Shown here: piece after piece, positions 8,876 to 20,200 of the stretch
Layout: each line of letters opens with the position of its first letter
How positions within the stretch are numbered: the stretch's first letter is position 1
Assembly (NCBI GenBank): GCA_011763485.2
Contig: JAANSK020254829.1
Location: 1 to 34,476 of the forward strand
Source: Isoetes engelmannii
Lineage: Eukaryota; Streptophyta; Lycopodiopsida; Isoetales; Isoetaceae
Direction of reading: 5' to 3'
DNA: 34,476 bases
The notes under the pieces: generated by a model
Seen by the model: only the letters and a program-made list of their open reading frames with translations
What the model was told of the DNA's origin: nothing
Databases searched by the model: none
Position numbers and translations under genes: made by a program

Positions 8876-9690
8876 GTTTTATATACAAGCTTGAAGAGCC
8901 AAAGATTCGTATTCTTACAGGAGATGACATAATCATTACAGGAGATGCTGCTGCTATTAATACAAACCTGAAAAATAAGACAGATTTAGGGCTTCTGCAT
9001 TTCTGTTTGAGATTGCAAATATGGCAGCATCTCACTTATATTTATTTGACTAAGTATATCAAGGATTTGTTAGTACAATGTCATATAAAGGACTGTTATG
9101 AAGCTATCAATCCATATGAAGTAGGGAATAAGTTGGTATTGAAACTGATGGACCTTCTTGTGATCCTATTCTTATCTATCTCAATATAACTTGATCAAAT
9201 ATCATTTTTGCTGAGTCGATTGACGCAATCTCCTAGAAAAACTCATTGGGCGGGTGCCAAAAGAATTTTTGAAAGGCACAATGCATGAAGGGATTGTCTA
9301 TCGCAATCAAGAAAATACAGATTTAGTGTTCTATACAGTTGCTGATCCTGCTGGTACAGATTTCAACCATAAAGGTCTGCGACAGCGTTTGTTTCTTCCT
9401 TGGGTGACAATGCTATGACTTGGTCTTCGAAATAAGAATCTACTGTTAGTTTAAGTACTAATGACTCAGCAACTTGGTTTCTGAATAATTCAGGAGTTAT
9501 TGGTCTCATGAAGAATCTTAAATATCATCCACCAACCAAACACTTTGATCTCCAAGTGTTCTTTGTGAGGGAACAATTCGGCAGTTCTATTCTGGATCTT
9601 CAGTACCTTACGACCAGAAGGCAGCTTGCAGATGGTATGATGAAGCTACTCACTTGGGTATTCAGATGTTACAGCCAACCCCACATCTAA
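8876..9690 (+). mobile_element. Ty1/copia RT-RNase H fragment
   Basis: The + strand carries GDDIIITGD (about 8920-8945, derived from the copia YVDDIIITG catalytic box), LGLLHFCLRLQIWQH, YLTKYIKDLLVQ, then QSPRKTHWAGAKRIF. RNase H follows: NHKGLRQRLFLPWV-like text, GDNAMTWSS and, at 9530-9650, KHFDLQVFFVREQF with TTRRQLADGMMKLL. Order and spacing match copia pol from the RT catalytic box to the end of RNase H, with many frame breaks. Sequence after 9690 is where an LTR would begin. TGTTAGACAC at 9753 is a possible LTR start, but no second LTR is visible. Confidence 0.8.
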
Positions 9691-9905
9691 ATGATTTGTT
9701 AAGCTTCACAGGTCTTTTCTTTCTCTTAGTTGGAGTAAAGTCTTAGAAGGGATGTTAGACACGCCATCACATGTGCGTGCCACGTCATCTATGACTATTT
9801 CAGTCATAATTAAACTACAGATGTATCTTGTTTTTCTACATATATAGAAGAGATTGTTGGTGCCTCCTATACTTTCCCCTGACCATGAAAATCTAAAACT
9901 TAGCA

Positions 9906-10340
9906 TGTCATACTTTAGACACCCAACAACCCTTCAGCAGCTCATGAAGTATTATGACCGGAAACACATCTGGTGAGGAGAGAAGACGGCATCCATGGAG
10001 GAGCAATGGAGACGTACGGGAAAAGCTATTTTAGATACATTAGGGTTTACATATATACATTACTCATCAGACTGATGGCATGGACAAAAGTGCTGGCAAT
10101 ACTTCATGACTAGGTTAGGGTAACCTACCACCGTTAGTCAAAGACTTGTGATGTTGACTCTTTGACCATGGACCATGTGATGTGTAAGAAGTCACATTAC
10201 CAGCATCACCAACATCATATTAATCATGTTGCTGTTGTTCATGAACTTGCCTAAAAGCGAAAGCATACCAAGCAGAAATAACTTCATTTTCCTGCGAGTG
10301 AAGAACCACAACAGGGAGATTATATAATGGAGAAAGAAGA
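9906..10340 (+). mobile_element. LINE-type copy d, fragmentary
   Basis: Bases 9912-9966 contain the family segment encoding QQLMKYYDRK (after a tttagacacccaacaa stretch shared with copy c). Bases 10255-10330 contain the downstream AEITSFSCE and acaacaggg segment. The 290 bases between them (9970-10250) do not match the family and may be a separate insertion. They include tggcatggacaaaag and several gatgt/tgacc-rich short repeats. Confidence 0.5.
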
Positions 10341-10359
10341 AGGAATGTCCAAGCAGTCA

Positions 10360-10985
10360 CAGTAGCTAAACTGTTCAGCTCTTTGGGCATCGTATTCCAC
10401 CATTTCTTTACAATTTGGCAGCGCGCGACATGAATTATGGCAGCAGCTGGTCAATTAACTTAGCCAATAGCAGCGTTAGGTCTCTAGTACATGGCTAAAC
10501 CCTGCCATCATAAAAGAAGCTTTTATTTTGATAACTTTTCAAATTTTAGCCGATGGCTCTTCTCCCGAGTTGGAGATTGAATTGGAAGGATTAAGCATAT
10601 TGATTACAAGGACAGGAAATGCCTTTTCTGCTTTAGTTGAGTCTGCAGAGCATTTTATTTTTGTCTACCCTGCTTGTACATTATAAGAGGAAGACATTAC
10701 TGCCTCTATAGAGAGCCAATTTGCAGCAGCTCATGAAGTATTATGACCAGGAGTGTATGTCTCTGGGCATTCACAAAAACACCCAGAAACAGAGAGTATC
10801 TCTAAAGAGAAAGAGAGCATGTACCCAAAAGGCCCGAAGCAAGTACTAAGGATGAAGGAAGATTATGTGAAGGAAGATCGAGAATTGAAACATCTAGTGA
10901 TAGATAGGCATACGTGCAATTGAGTCTGAACCTACCTAGGTATACTGGACACTTGCAAAATATGTACACCTCACAACAAGTCAAT
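10360..10985 (+). mobile_element. LINE-type copy e: ORF2 C-terminal fragment
   Basis: The segment at 10540-10700 corresponds to the family region around the zinc-finger-like motif. ADGSSPELEIELEGLS-like text and VESAEHFIFVYPAC precede ttataagaggaagacattac, the nucleotide hallmark shared with the copies at 6945, 8290 and 20520. LQQLMKYYDQECMSLGIHK follows at 10722-10780. It ends against the MITE-like element that starts at 10990. Confidence 0.55.
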
Positions 10986-10989
10986 ACAT

Positions 10990-11673
10990 GTAAGGGAGAA
11001 GTACCCTTATGTTTTGATGAATTTCACGAATTGCCCCTGAGTTTTGTATTTCATAGGATGCCTTGGTCAACGTATATCATGTAGAAATAGAGATATTACG
11101 AAATGCCTTCTAGTTTTTCGTATTTCATCAAAAGCCCTTGTGCAACAGATATTGTTCTTCTTATCGAGCGTTTTTGGAGAAGCGGCTACTGCTATTTTGT
11201 TTTCCTCAAAGAACACAAGAGCAATCTGCCTCATCGTAGCCTTTTGGAGCAGCAATTTTGAGCAACGATTCTTTTTGGGCATCACTTTGAGCAGATTGGT
11301 TTAGGAATTTGCCCCCAATTACAGGCCCATTGATTGCTTCATGATTCTTTTCAGCCTTACCTATTTGATCTCTTTCTGGCAATGTGACAAAATACCTTTC
11401 ATGTTCTAGTTAAATCTTAAGGGTATTTGGTGAATTTTAAAGCATTTGAAACTGAAAAAAATCTCACGGTCTGGGTTTTCAAGGGCGTTTGGAAAATCAA
11501 CAGAAAACTTAAGGACAGTTGAGGAATTACCGTAAATCTTAAGGGCATTTGAACAGTTTCAAATAATACAAAATACTTGGTATGTTGACCAAAGGCATCC
11601 CACAAAATTATCAAAACTTACGGTATGTCTGAAATTTACCAAAACATAAAAGTGTTTGTTAGTTTTTCCCTAC
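10990..11673. mobile_element. MITE-like element with diverged terminal inverted repeats, about 680 bp
   Basis: The left end GTAAGGGAGAAGTACCCTTA and the reverse complement of the right end (GTAGGGAAAAACTAACAAAC) share GTA(A/G)GG(G/A)A and then a longer matching stretch (ttatgttttgrtraatttc on both sides). The inside is AT-rich, with the repeated phrase aaatcttaagggyatttg at about 11413 and 11533, and contains no transposase. The terminal GTAGGGAAA resembles the MITE at 2604-3051, which suggests a related non-autonomous DNA transposon family. No clear target-site duplication is visible. Confidence 0.55.
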
Positions 11674-12034
11674 ATATAATTCATACTCTAACAGTCACGA
11701 AATACCAAGTGGCGTATCTTTGCGTATTAACATGGTTAACACATCTTACTTCGCTTTTTGTTTGGCATTGATGAAGAGGCCTAAAGCTGATAAAATTTCC
11801 TTCTTATCTCAGGATAGATTTCATCAGCTTGATCTGTTCTGTTTTGAACAATGTGGGTCGGATGCTCGGTGAAGAAAAGACAACAGCAAACTGTGTTCAT
11901 ATTCTTTCTGTTGTGGCTCACTGGTGGGTTTTTTGTTCCCTTTTCTTTGATGTACTTTTGGTTGCTGCTATTGGAAACTAATATAGCTTTCTGCCGACCA
12001 AACGGATTCTTGTTGCCTATTGTACACAGCTTTA

Positions 12035-12210
12035 TCTTCTTCCTTATCCCCTACGCTCTTTGTTTGTATATCGATTAGCTATGGAAAGCTTTGTAGGAGC
12101 ATTTGGAGGTTAGCTGAGTAGTGCATATCCATCCTGTATACGGATGATGTGGTACTCATATCTTCTTCACCTGAAGGCCGCCAACATCAATTATTGGTAG
12201 TAAGGACCAT
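12035..12210 (+). pseudogene. LINE reverse-transcriptase fragment (catalytic box region)
   Basis: The + strand reads IPYALCLYID (12042-12075, corresponding to the PLSP.LF.LYID box of non-LTR reverse transcriptases). After a stop and frame change it gives LYTDDVVLISSSPEG with RQHQLL at about 12135-12200. LYADDVVL is the catalytic box of LINE reverse transcriptases, and here the alanine is replaced by threonine. Only about 60 residues remain. It probably belongs to the same family as the neighbouring ORF2 C-terminal copies. Confidence 0.65.
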
Positions 12211-12229
12211 CTAATCCTATTCTAAGAGG

Positions 12230-12480
12230 GGTAACCATGAAAGTTTTGAGAAGAATAGGGGGGCAGCAGAGTAAAAACATAAAACAAGACTGACATCACC
12301 TCATTCTTTCAGCCAGTGGCTAGGAAAAAGGCAAAAGTTTCCTAATTTCAATGTTCCAGTTCTTTTTTCATTTTTATGCACGTATCTAGGAGGCTGCAAT
12401 GTACCCCTAGCTGTATGTGATAATTGCTGTAATAAATTGTCTCATAGACTTAAGTGGATGTTAATATTATCTTTCTTTAT
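12230..12480 (+). mobile_element. LINE-type copy f: 3' terminal fragment
   Basis: This stretch aligns with 19690-19880: gactgacatcacct at 12289 against gagtgacatcacct at 19690; a ctaggaggctgcaatgtacc stretch at about 12388 against ctaggagctacaatgtaccc at 19784; and the 3'-end motif at 12439-12467 (gtctcatagac...gatgttaatat) followed by the C/T-rich tail ctttctttatctttttgtcc. It is the shared 3' untranslated end of the LINE family. Confidence 0.65.
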
Positions 12481-12499
12481 CTTTTTGTCCTCTCTTTCT

Positions 12500-13440
12500 G
12501 TTGGCGGTGGCTATGGTGCTAATCCGGACACCCCAAGTACATGAACGATTGTCATCCACGAACAATTCGATGAGCCAACCACCTTTTGTCAACAATTCGA
12601 TGAGCCAACCACCTTTTTTTCTCTGGGAGGTATTTGAATGGACTGCTAGACAAATTACATTTACTAGAGATAGAGATGGAAAATTTATGGGCAAAAGTGG
12701 CAAGCATCAGAGTTCAACAAACAGGCTGCCAAAATTGAGCAGTCACAAACAGTTGTGATGGAGCAGCAAGCATAAATTAACAAATGGTGGAAGCGGTTAA
12801 GAAAAACAACCTCTACATCCAGTTACTGATGTTAAAACCACCATCTCTGTCCCCTTGGAGGAAGGGAGAAGAAAAGCTCAGAGGGCTCTCAATTTTTGCA
12901 TTGCCGGACTAAAGGACCTGTCTGATTCTGTCCAAGCAGCAGCCAATCATCCAGAACAATGTTGGTATCCAAGAGCATGGTATTGATAGATCCTGGAAGG
13001 TGAAACAATAGAAATTGGAGCCCAGCTTTGATCACTCGTTTTCACACAGCAGCGGCAAGATTGGAAGCCCTGCAAAAGAGAGAGAACCTGCAAAAGCTCC
13101 CAAATATCTTCATGGATGAAGATCTTTACATTAATGCAGGTGGGACAGAGAAAATGTTTGGAGGAAGTTGTGAAAGCAATGAAGGATAACAAATGGGCAG
13201 TTTATCATGATGGTTGGGATGCTTGAAATTGTAATGGGGAATTGTGGAAGGATCCTGGGGACTTTATCAATGTAATTAATGGAACGTCATAATCTTGCTT
13301 TTTCAAACTTGGGAACTGGCTGAAGATTGTCTTCTGATAGTCGAATGGAAAAACATCAATGGATGCTCGATTTACCACCCAACCGGACCAACTAGAAAAG
13401 TTGTCACCAAGTCAAGTTGCCGATCTGCATGACTGGATAA
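12500..13440 (+). mobile_element. Probable LINE ORF1-like remnant
   Basis: In shifting frames the + strand carries EEGRRKAQRALNFCIAGL (about 12858-12915), NIFMDEDL and LMQVGQRKCLEEVVKAMK followed by KWAVYHDG (about 13100-13215). A ...FMDEDLT..Q...R...L..V..A...GKWAVYR.G pattern is what I associate with plant non-LTR ORF1-type nucleic-acid-binding proteins. The family assignment is an inference from memory. The reading frame is broken repeatedly. A 30-bp tandem duplication at 12561-12620 repeats the peptide NNSMSQPPF. The block follows the 3' end of copy f directly, as expected for head-to-tail LINE debris. Confidence 0.4.
12561..12620. repeat. 30-bp perfect tandem duplication
   Basis: The unit beginning aacaattcgatgagccaacc at 12561 is repeated at 12591. 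The duplication is in frame (10 codons) and keeps the + strand frame 12501-12758 open. Confidence 0.9.
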
Positions 13441-14231
13441 GAACGCGCTCTTTCTAGCCACTATCCACTTGTGTTACATGAATTCCTCTTATTGATATTA
13501 TCAAGCAATAAGATAAAGAAAATACTACAAAATAATATTAGGCTTTGCAAACTGAAAGAGAAACATAGAAAGAGGCTGAACTAGTTGTGCAGTCAGCTTA
13601 GACTCCTATGCACCTTTTTGAGCATATCTCTCAAACCGTAAGGAATCTACCGACAAATAAGCCCAATCCGGAAACTAGACTTCAAGGGCTTTCCAGAAAG
13701 GTAAATATCGTCGAATTCTAAGCTGTGGTCGCGGAGATAACACTTCTCAAAGTCGACCTTCTATTTACTTCTATTTATAGGTAACAACACCTTTTTCTGC
13801 CTTCTAGCTTTTAGATAAAGGTGAATGCCTATTTTAGCTTTCTCCTTAATGATATCAAGGTTTAGACATAATGGATGGCTTTCTCACTTGATCATATCCA
13901 ATAAAGATTGTTCAATGCAAAGCCACTCCCCCGAGCATCATATCAAAGACTGTTCAAGCAATAATCAGGACATAAGTTGTGTTTATAGAGATCTATTAAG
14001 AAGATAGGTTCATAAGACCATGTGAAGAGCCAATGACCTAGAAAACAGACAGTTACACCATTGATCTTTTATGACATGCCTTTTTTAGTCAAGAACATAT
14101 TTCTGGAGTCTTCTGTATTTGAGTATTCAGGTTTAAATGTGATATGAAACATGGAGACCTTTGTCGTGCGTATGGTTTATGCTATTCCCTTACCAAATTG
14201 TTTGTGCGTTTGTACCAGCTGTCCATTGCAG
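13441..14231. other. Unassigned sequence upstream of the first recognised Nup188 exon
   Basis: I see no conserved Nup188 peptide and no clear transposon domain here. Short open frames (for example 13825-14007) have no recognisable motif. The frame of the first Nup188 exon stays open leftwards to an ATG at 14151, so an unusual start there is possible. However, the peptide upstream of 14232 does not resemble Nup188, and a normal acceptor (ccattgcag) precedes 14232. Confidence 0.4.
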
Positions 14232-14293
14232 GTGGCATCAGAATTTGTGAGAACAAGCATTGTTCAACGTGGCAGCAGGAGTGTAAAGTTCAG
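14232..14293 (+). CDS. NUP188: Nup188 first recognised exon
   Basis: Acceptor ccattgcag, donor cag|gtattat. It encodes VASEFVRTSIVQRGSRSVKF and leaves two bases (phase 2). VA..V..S..Q corresponds to the SVAPMVLKSNIF region of Arabidopsis Nup188. This is the weakest of the assigned exons because it is short. Confidence 0.55.
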
Positions 14294-17200
14294 GTATTAT
14301 ACCACATGCCAGACTGTACGTGTCAGCACTGTACAGTCATATCATTTTTAACAATATAAAGGCATAATCGGCACATTCCCTTTTAGATAGTTGCTTGTAC
14401 TTGCAAGTTTGCTCTTGTTTGGTTGCCTTTGTTCATTTCCTTTGTAGCTATTCAAGTTTACTTTACATTAGATCTATCGAAGTCTGCATCATTTGTGCTT
14501 ATAATGACTCAAACCCCACTATCAATTAACTTAAAAATTGTTATCAACTCCCTGGGTAGTTTTTCAACTATACCAATAGAAATACCACCTGAAACGTTCG
14601 GGAAGTTCTGGTTATTGCATAAGAACACGAATTATCCTAGTAATTGGCCCAAAATATGAGCTTTTAGAGGGAATGGATTAGGATTGCATTTAGAATTTTT
14701 TTAATCAGTTCAATGGCATAAAGTGATAGACATAGAGGATGATGTTTAGGTATCATTAGTAGAATGTGGATGAGAGTGTCGTAGGGAGCAGTGCAATTTA
14801 ATTTTATCTCTCAACAGTAAAACTTTGGCGTTATTGATATCTCTTTATAACATGATAGAGGCATGGATACTATTGATTACTGGGAATTGAAAGCAGTTGA
14901 AAAAGAACATCATCTTGGGAAATACACGGTCACAATTGCAGGTATAACCTGTGCCGTTTAGTTCTTCTTAAATAGTGTCCCCAGTTATCTGAATATATAA
15001 AATTTTTCTTTGTTAAATATACAGTACTGGATTTTCTGACTGTGCTTCTAAGACGAGGAGTTCAACTAGACGCATTGTCATCTCTGGTACTTTTTGCAAT
15101 CCAGAACATACTTGTCAATCATACAAACTGGCGATACAAGCAAAAACACGAACGATGGCAAATATCTACTAAGGTATAACAACGTAGAATGATAAATGTT
15201 TTACAGTGGTCATGGATGATATCAGGGCATCTGTGGCATGCATGATCTCCTTTACCATTCTCTCCGTTTCTCCTGTAATTTTGTTGAAAAGTGCATGCCC
15301 TTGCTTGAGAACTTAGGTTGCAAAAACTGAAACTGACCTATTAAGATTTCTGCAAAGAAAACCTCAGATAGTCCTGCATTTGCCCTACCTGTTCCCTTGC
15401 TCAATTCAGATATGAAAGACTTCTGATGCATTTGAAACTGCCCGGGGAATGAATAAGAAGTGCTGGGAGCTAGACCATCATTAGAAATCAGATTTGAAGA
15501 TGCAGATGGCTCAAGAACAAGGAGACTGATTTTTTAAATGCCAACAGCTGTAAGTATCTGCTAACATCCTACATGATACTTCAGTATTCATATAGGACAA
15601 GTATCCAAGGAAATCATCCAAGCGAGTATTGATATCCACGCTGTCATCATGTGAGCAGCCAGACGGTATATGCAAAATTATGTAAAGTGGCAGCTCCAAC
15701 ACGTTGGCATTGGATCGATCAATGGTAATGGAAGGAAGATACAAAGTAGAATAGAAACGCTTGGACTAATGCTCTAACTACTGAAGGCATCAATTAAAAC
15801 TAATCATACGAGACTATGGCTTATAAATGAATGCCATGTCAGCAATAGGCGTGCAGTGTGCCAGGTCAGGATTGTGACGTTATCATACACGCCAGCATAT
15901 AGATTTCATGTTATCAGATGTGACATACTATAAAAGCACGTGTCATCATTTTTCAAAAACTCAGTTTAGCATCTATATCCTAAAATGATCTTGATAATGC
16001 ATCATGCTCGGTTTTATTAAATCCGTATGATATTAAAGCAGGTCGTGGTATATATTCTTGAGCTTGTACAAACCTAGTGATAATAATCTCCGTAAGGATG
16101 AAGAATGGAGGGAAGTTTACGTCGGAAGCATTTGATGATTTCTGATTCAAAAATGGGTCAAGATGACAGTTGACTATAGCAAGATGAAGTGGCAAAACAG
16201 TTGTTGAAAATGTGTTATTGTCTTTTACAGCAGGGGAAGAAAACACTTGAGTCTATTTGTTAAACAGACTAGGAACAAAAATGTTGAATGGCAATTAAAC
16301 ATTTGAACCTATTTCGTTGTAAAAATTATGCACTTGAAATTGTTAATCAAGACGTATTTGTGTCCAAGGATGTAACCTTTTGTGAAAGTACAACAGATGC
16401 TTTTGAAATTACGGAGTCAAATGGATGAAAATGAAGCTATAGTTAAGTACTGTATCCACAGCTGAAAACAGATAGGCGTTAGAATCCAGTTTTTACGGCA
16501 GAATGAGGTGCATCAAAGTACTTACCATCTCATAAATATGGGACCTAGATGCTTAGTTTTGCAGGTAAGAAGCAAGTTATTAGCACATTCACGAAGTGTC
16601 TCTTACAAAAAAGGAGGAAAATTATTCATGTGTATATTTAAGTTGCAGGCAAGGCACCTGGCTACAAAGAAACATTGTAATTATGACAGCCAGACAAATG
16701 CTAAGGATATTTAGACGTTAATGCAACATTAGATGCGGAAAGTTTTTGTTGATTATCTAGGCTAGATAAATGAAGATCAGAACCACCTGCTTCATTTATC
16801 AGCGTTTTGAATTCAAGTTTTTGACAAGTGTGGTTCGTGAGCATGTGTTATAAGACCTGGTCATTCTAACAAGGTGTTTGGTTTCTTATAGATATTTGAT
16901 ATGCTATCTGCCATAGCCAGCCTGGCCGTGTGGGACAAGCATCCTCTGAAGCAAGCGGTGATTGATATCTTGCTTGGAGACGTCATTGTCCATGGGGTAC
17001 TTTTGCAAGTCCTGACAGTTGATGCCCGAGGGCTTGAGGTAACTTTGCATGTTAGGCATCCACTAACATCATCTTATGGCTATTGAATTACAACATTTTG
17101 AAATTAGAACTCTAATTCACTGTTGGTGTTTTCTGCATTAACATGTATTCCCCACTGTGGCAGGAGCTATGTTTTCGGCGTGACTTTGGTGTCAGGGAAA

Positions 17201-20200
17201 TTGAATGTATACTCCAAACAGTGTGCTCAGCACTTAATTTGTTAGCTGTGTTGTTTTCAACAGATAGGGTAAGAAAATGCTTTCATGATGATCGACAGCA
17301 TTCATGCTTTGCTGCCTTACTATGATTTCTAAGAGGGCCACTACTGAGCCTTTTTTTTTTTTTCTTTTTTTTTTTTGCTGACAATTTACAGGGTCAAAGA
17401 AAACCGTCACTTCTACAACAAGCTCTTTTCCGGCAAACTACGGGGACCATGTCATTTATTACTATTATTATCTCACTGCTAGGACTTTTTCGCGAAAAGG
17501 TTGACAATTATCAGAAGTCTCGACTTTCTAGTCAGTGCTTATTTGACTGTATAAATTGTTCATATCTGCAGGAAATTCAAATTTCTAGTGCGTATCTGTT
17601 AGTGAATCTCTGTCATACAGCTAATAAGTCACATCCACAGTTGACCAGTTTTGCTGGTCATGTTGCTGGTTATATTGTTGGAGATTTATCGGTATCTGCC
17701 TGGCTATGATCATCTTTTTTTTTTCACGGCCCAGTTCTTACCAGGTTTTCTATTTTCATTGTCTGTTTCAGAGGATTCAATTGCATTTTGTTCTGGGGAG
17801 ATTACTATCAGAGAGGACAAGCCTTACACATCCCAGGTTGTTTTGTGCAATATCAGAGTTATTGACAACTGTAGTCAAGTATCAGGTATGTTCCTGCGCT
17901 GCAAGTCGGGAGCTTACAGTATTCTTATCTATTTTTCCACGCTATCTTTTCTTTTAAATAGATGCATAGTTTTGAAATATGATGCCACTTGAGGCTTTTG
18001 CTGAATGGGATAAGGAAAATCCTCGGTGGATAACCTAATGGTGGGGTGTAGTAATGAGTAAACAGGTGTCTGTTATGGTTTAAGCTAGAGGGGCGCAGAT
18101 TAATCCACGAGAGGTGTGACTTTAAATTGGGCGGAATCGTGTAGGAGTTTCCAGGCTTTTGAAGTAAAATAATTTTGTTCTCACCTTTTTTCTCTGAAAC
18201 CATACCTTAACCTCATTAGATATTTCAATTGAGTGCATTGAATGTAACGGGCCACAAGTGAATGCATGGGAACTGATCTTTTAAGCTATGCAGCAGCATG
18301 GGCTTTGTTTATTGAGCTGATTTTTGCAGTTCTATTTCTTATAGGGCTGCAATGTGCCACATGGAAATAACTGTCTAACCAAATTGTGAAGTATTCTTTG
18401 CTAGCATTTAGGTCATTGGTGTCTGACTTGTGCATTTTTTCATTTTTATTATATATCTGAAGATATTCCCTTCAGTCTCATTGTTATTTTTTGTTTTTTG
18501 TATAACTTCAGCCTGCACTTGTGCACATGTTGCTTTTTCCAATGGAAGACATCTCTATGAATACGTTCAAGAAAGATCAGACAGAAGGCAATAATAGACC
18601 AAATGCAATCTTTAGGAAAGCCGCAGATGATGTACTTGATTCAATATGGAAAATACTGCAAATGGCAAGCGAGTACATTAAGAGGTAATTAAGTTCTGGT
18701 GCGCTTAAAGTAGTAAATGTCTTTAATCCTTTAAGATGCTTTCTCGTTCCTTGCCTAACATATTTGATAAACATCCGTAGCTAACATGTTAGCGCAAATG
18801 TTCAAGCTCTAGTCCTGTAGAGGCTCTTCAAATGGAAGTTTAAAGCAATACTTCATGAGCATACTTTGTGACCAACATAATATCACAAAAGTTTCCTCTA
18901 ACTAACTATAGAAAATCTTCATCAAACAAATTCATTTTAAGTGCTTTGTGCCTAGCTTTCCGCTATAGTAATGATTGAAAGCTCTATAGAAATGCTACGA
19001 TCCATCATCTGATTCCGAAATTAGACTCTATAACTGAAAAAATGTTCCACTATAAACGAATCAACTGTGTACCAAATAGAAATCTGCACCAAATATTTAG
19101 AAGATGAAAAAACAAAATCAAGTTAAAAAAAAAAACACCAAACAAAGTCAATGGAGGTTTAGGCATTCGACATAAAAAGTGCGAGCAACAAACAAACAAG
19201 CAAAGACAAGTGCCATCTTATTCTAGAATGCATGAATGTGTTTCTCAGTCAGTCCATAGCAGCCAGTGCGGTGGTCCTGTTCATATCAAAATTTTATCCT
19301 TTTCCTTGCTGGAAATGACAAGACAACAAGAAGTCAGAAGGAGAAGGCAACAGTACAATACATGACGAGATTGCTTCATAACAAATTGTAACAAATCCTA
19401 ACATCTATTCCTAACGTCTAGATATTAACTAACTGCCACGTCATGGATCCTACTTATGTGGCACTAATATGGCTTACTGCTAATATTCCAACAATGAGCA
19501 CCTCACATCTTGAGGAAATGAGTTCAACAGCTCAAACAGAAACTCTAGAGCCACCACCAAGAAGCTTCTAAATGCGTGAAAGATTTTAGAAAGAGAAACC
19601 ACTAATCTATTGGGGAAGAAATCTATGAAAGTCTTCAGAAAGGTAAAGCAGGCAGCAAAGGAAAAGTATAAACAGTCCTTCAAAAAAGAGAGTGACATCA
19701 CCTTATACTTTGCATTACCAGCTAGAAAGAGACAATGTTCCAATCTTCAATGCTTCATTTTTTTCTGTTTTCCTTGCACATCTCTAGGAGCTACAATGTA
19801 CCCTTATCTGTCAATGAACTGATGTAATAATTCGTCTCATAGACCCAATGGTCTTTGGCAGACGTTTTATGTGACATGTTCGTAACTCCTGCAGCTCTAT
19901 ATGCCCACAATTATGGGAGTGGATTTGCTAGCAGATGAATGGCCTCAATTAGAGGGGCTTCAAATTTCTCTCCTATTTAGAATCATCAGAAGTAACTCCT
20001 CAGTGCCTCATGATATAATGTTGGCCGGATTCAATGCTAAACCTTTACAGCTTGAAGTGGCTTTCCAAGTAGTGTCTTTGTTAGGGGGGCACACCAGAGG
20101 GCCAGCTGAGACTTCCTTGGCTGGCTTATGTTTTCTCAAAAGCAGTGGCTGCTGAAGATAGTACAACATGCTGGTTTGCAAGTACAGTTAAGATGTTTAA

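Noticed and set aside
9753-9905. Possible copia LTR starting TGTTAGACAC after the RNase H fragment
   Set aside because: No matching terminal CTAACA and no second LTR copy. Not enough support to call it as a feature.
14423-14659. + strand ORF of 78 codons between the first two Nup188 exons
   Set aside because: No similarity to Nup188, and exons 1 and 2 already join in phase. It is treated as intronic.
17651-17992. + strand ORF of 113 codons overlapping Nup188 exons 7-8
   Set aside because: It is in a different frame from the conserved exons and runs through both introns. A shadow of the true exons.
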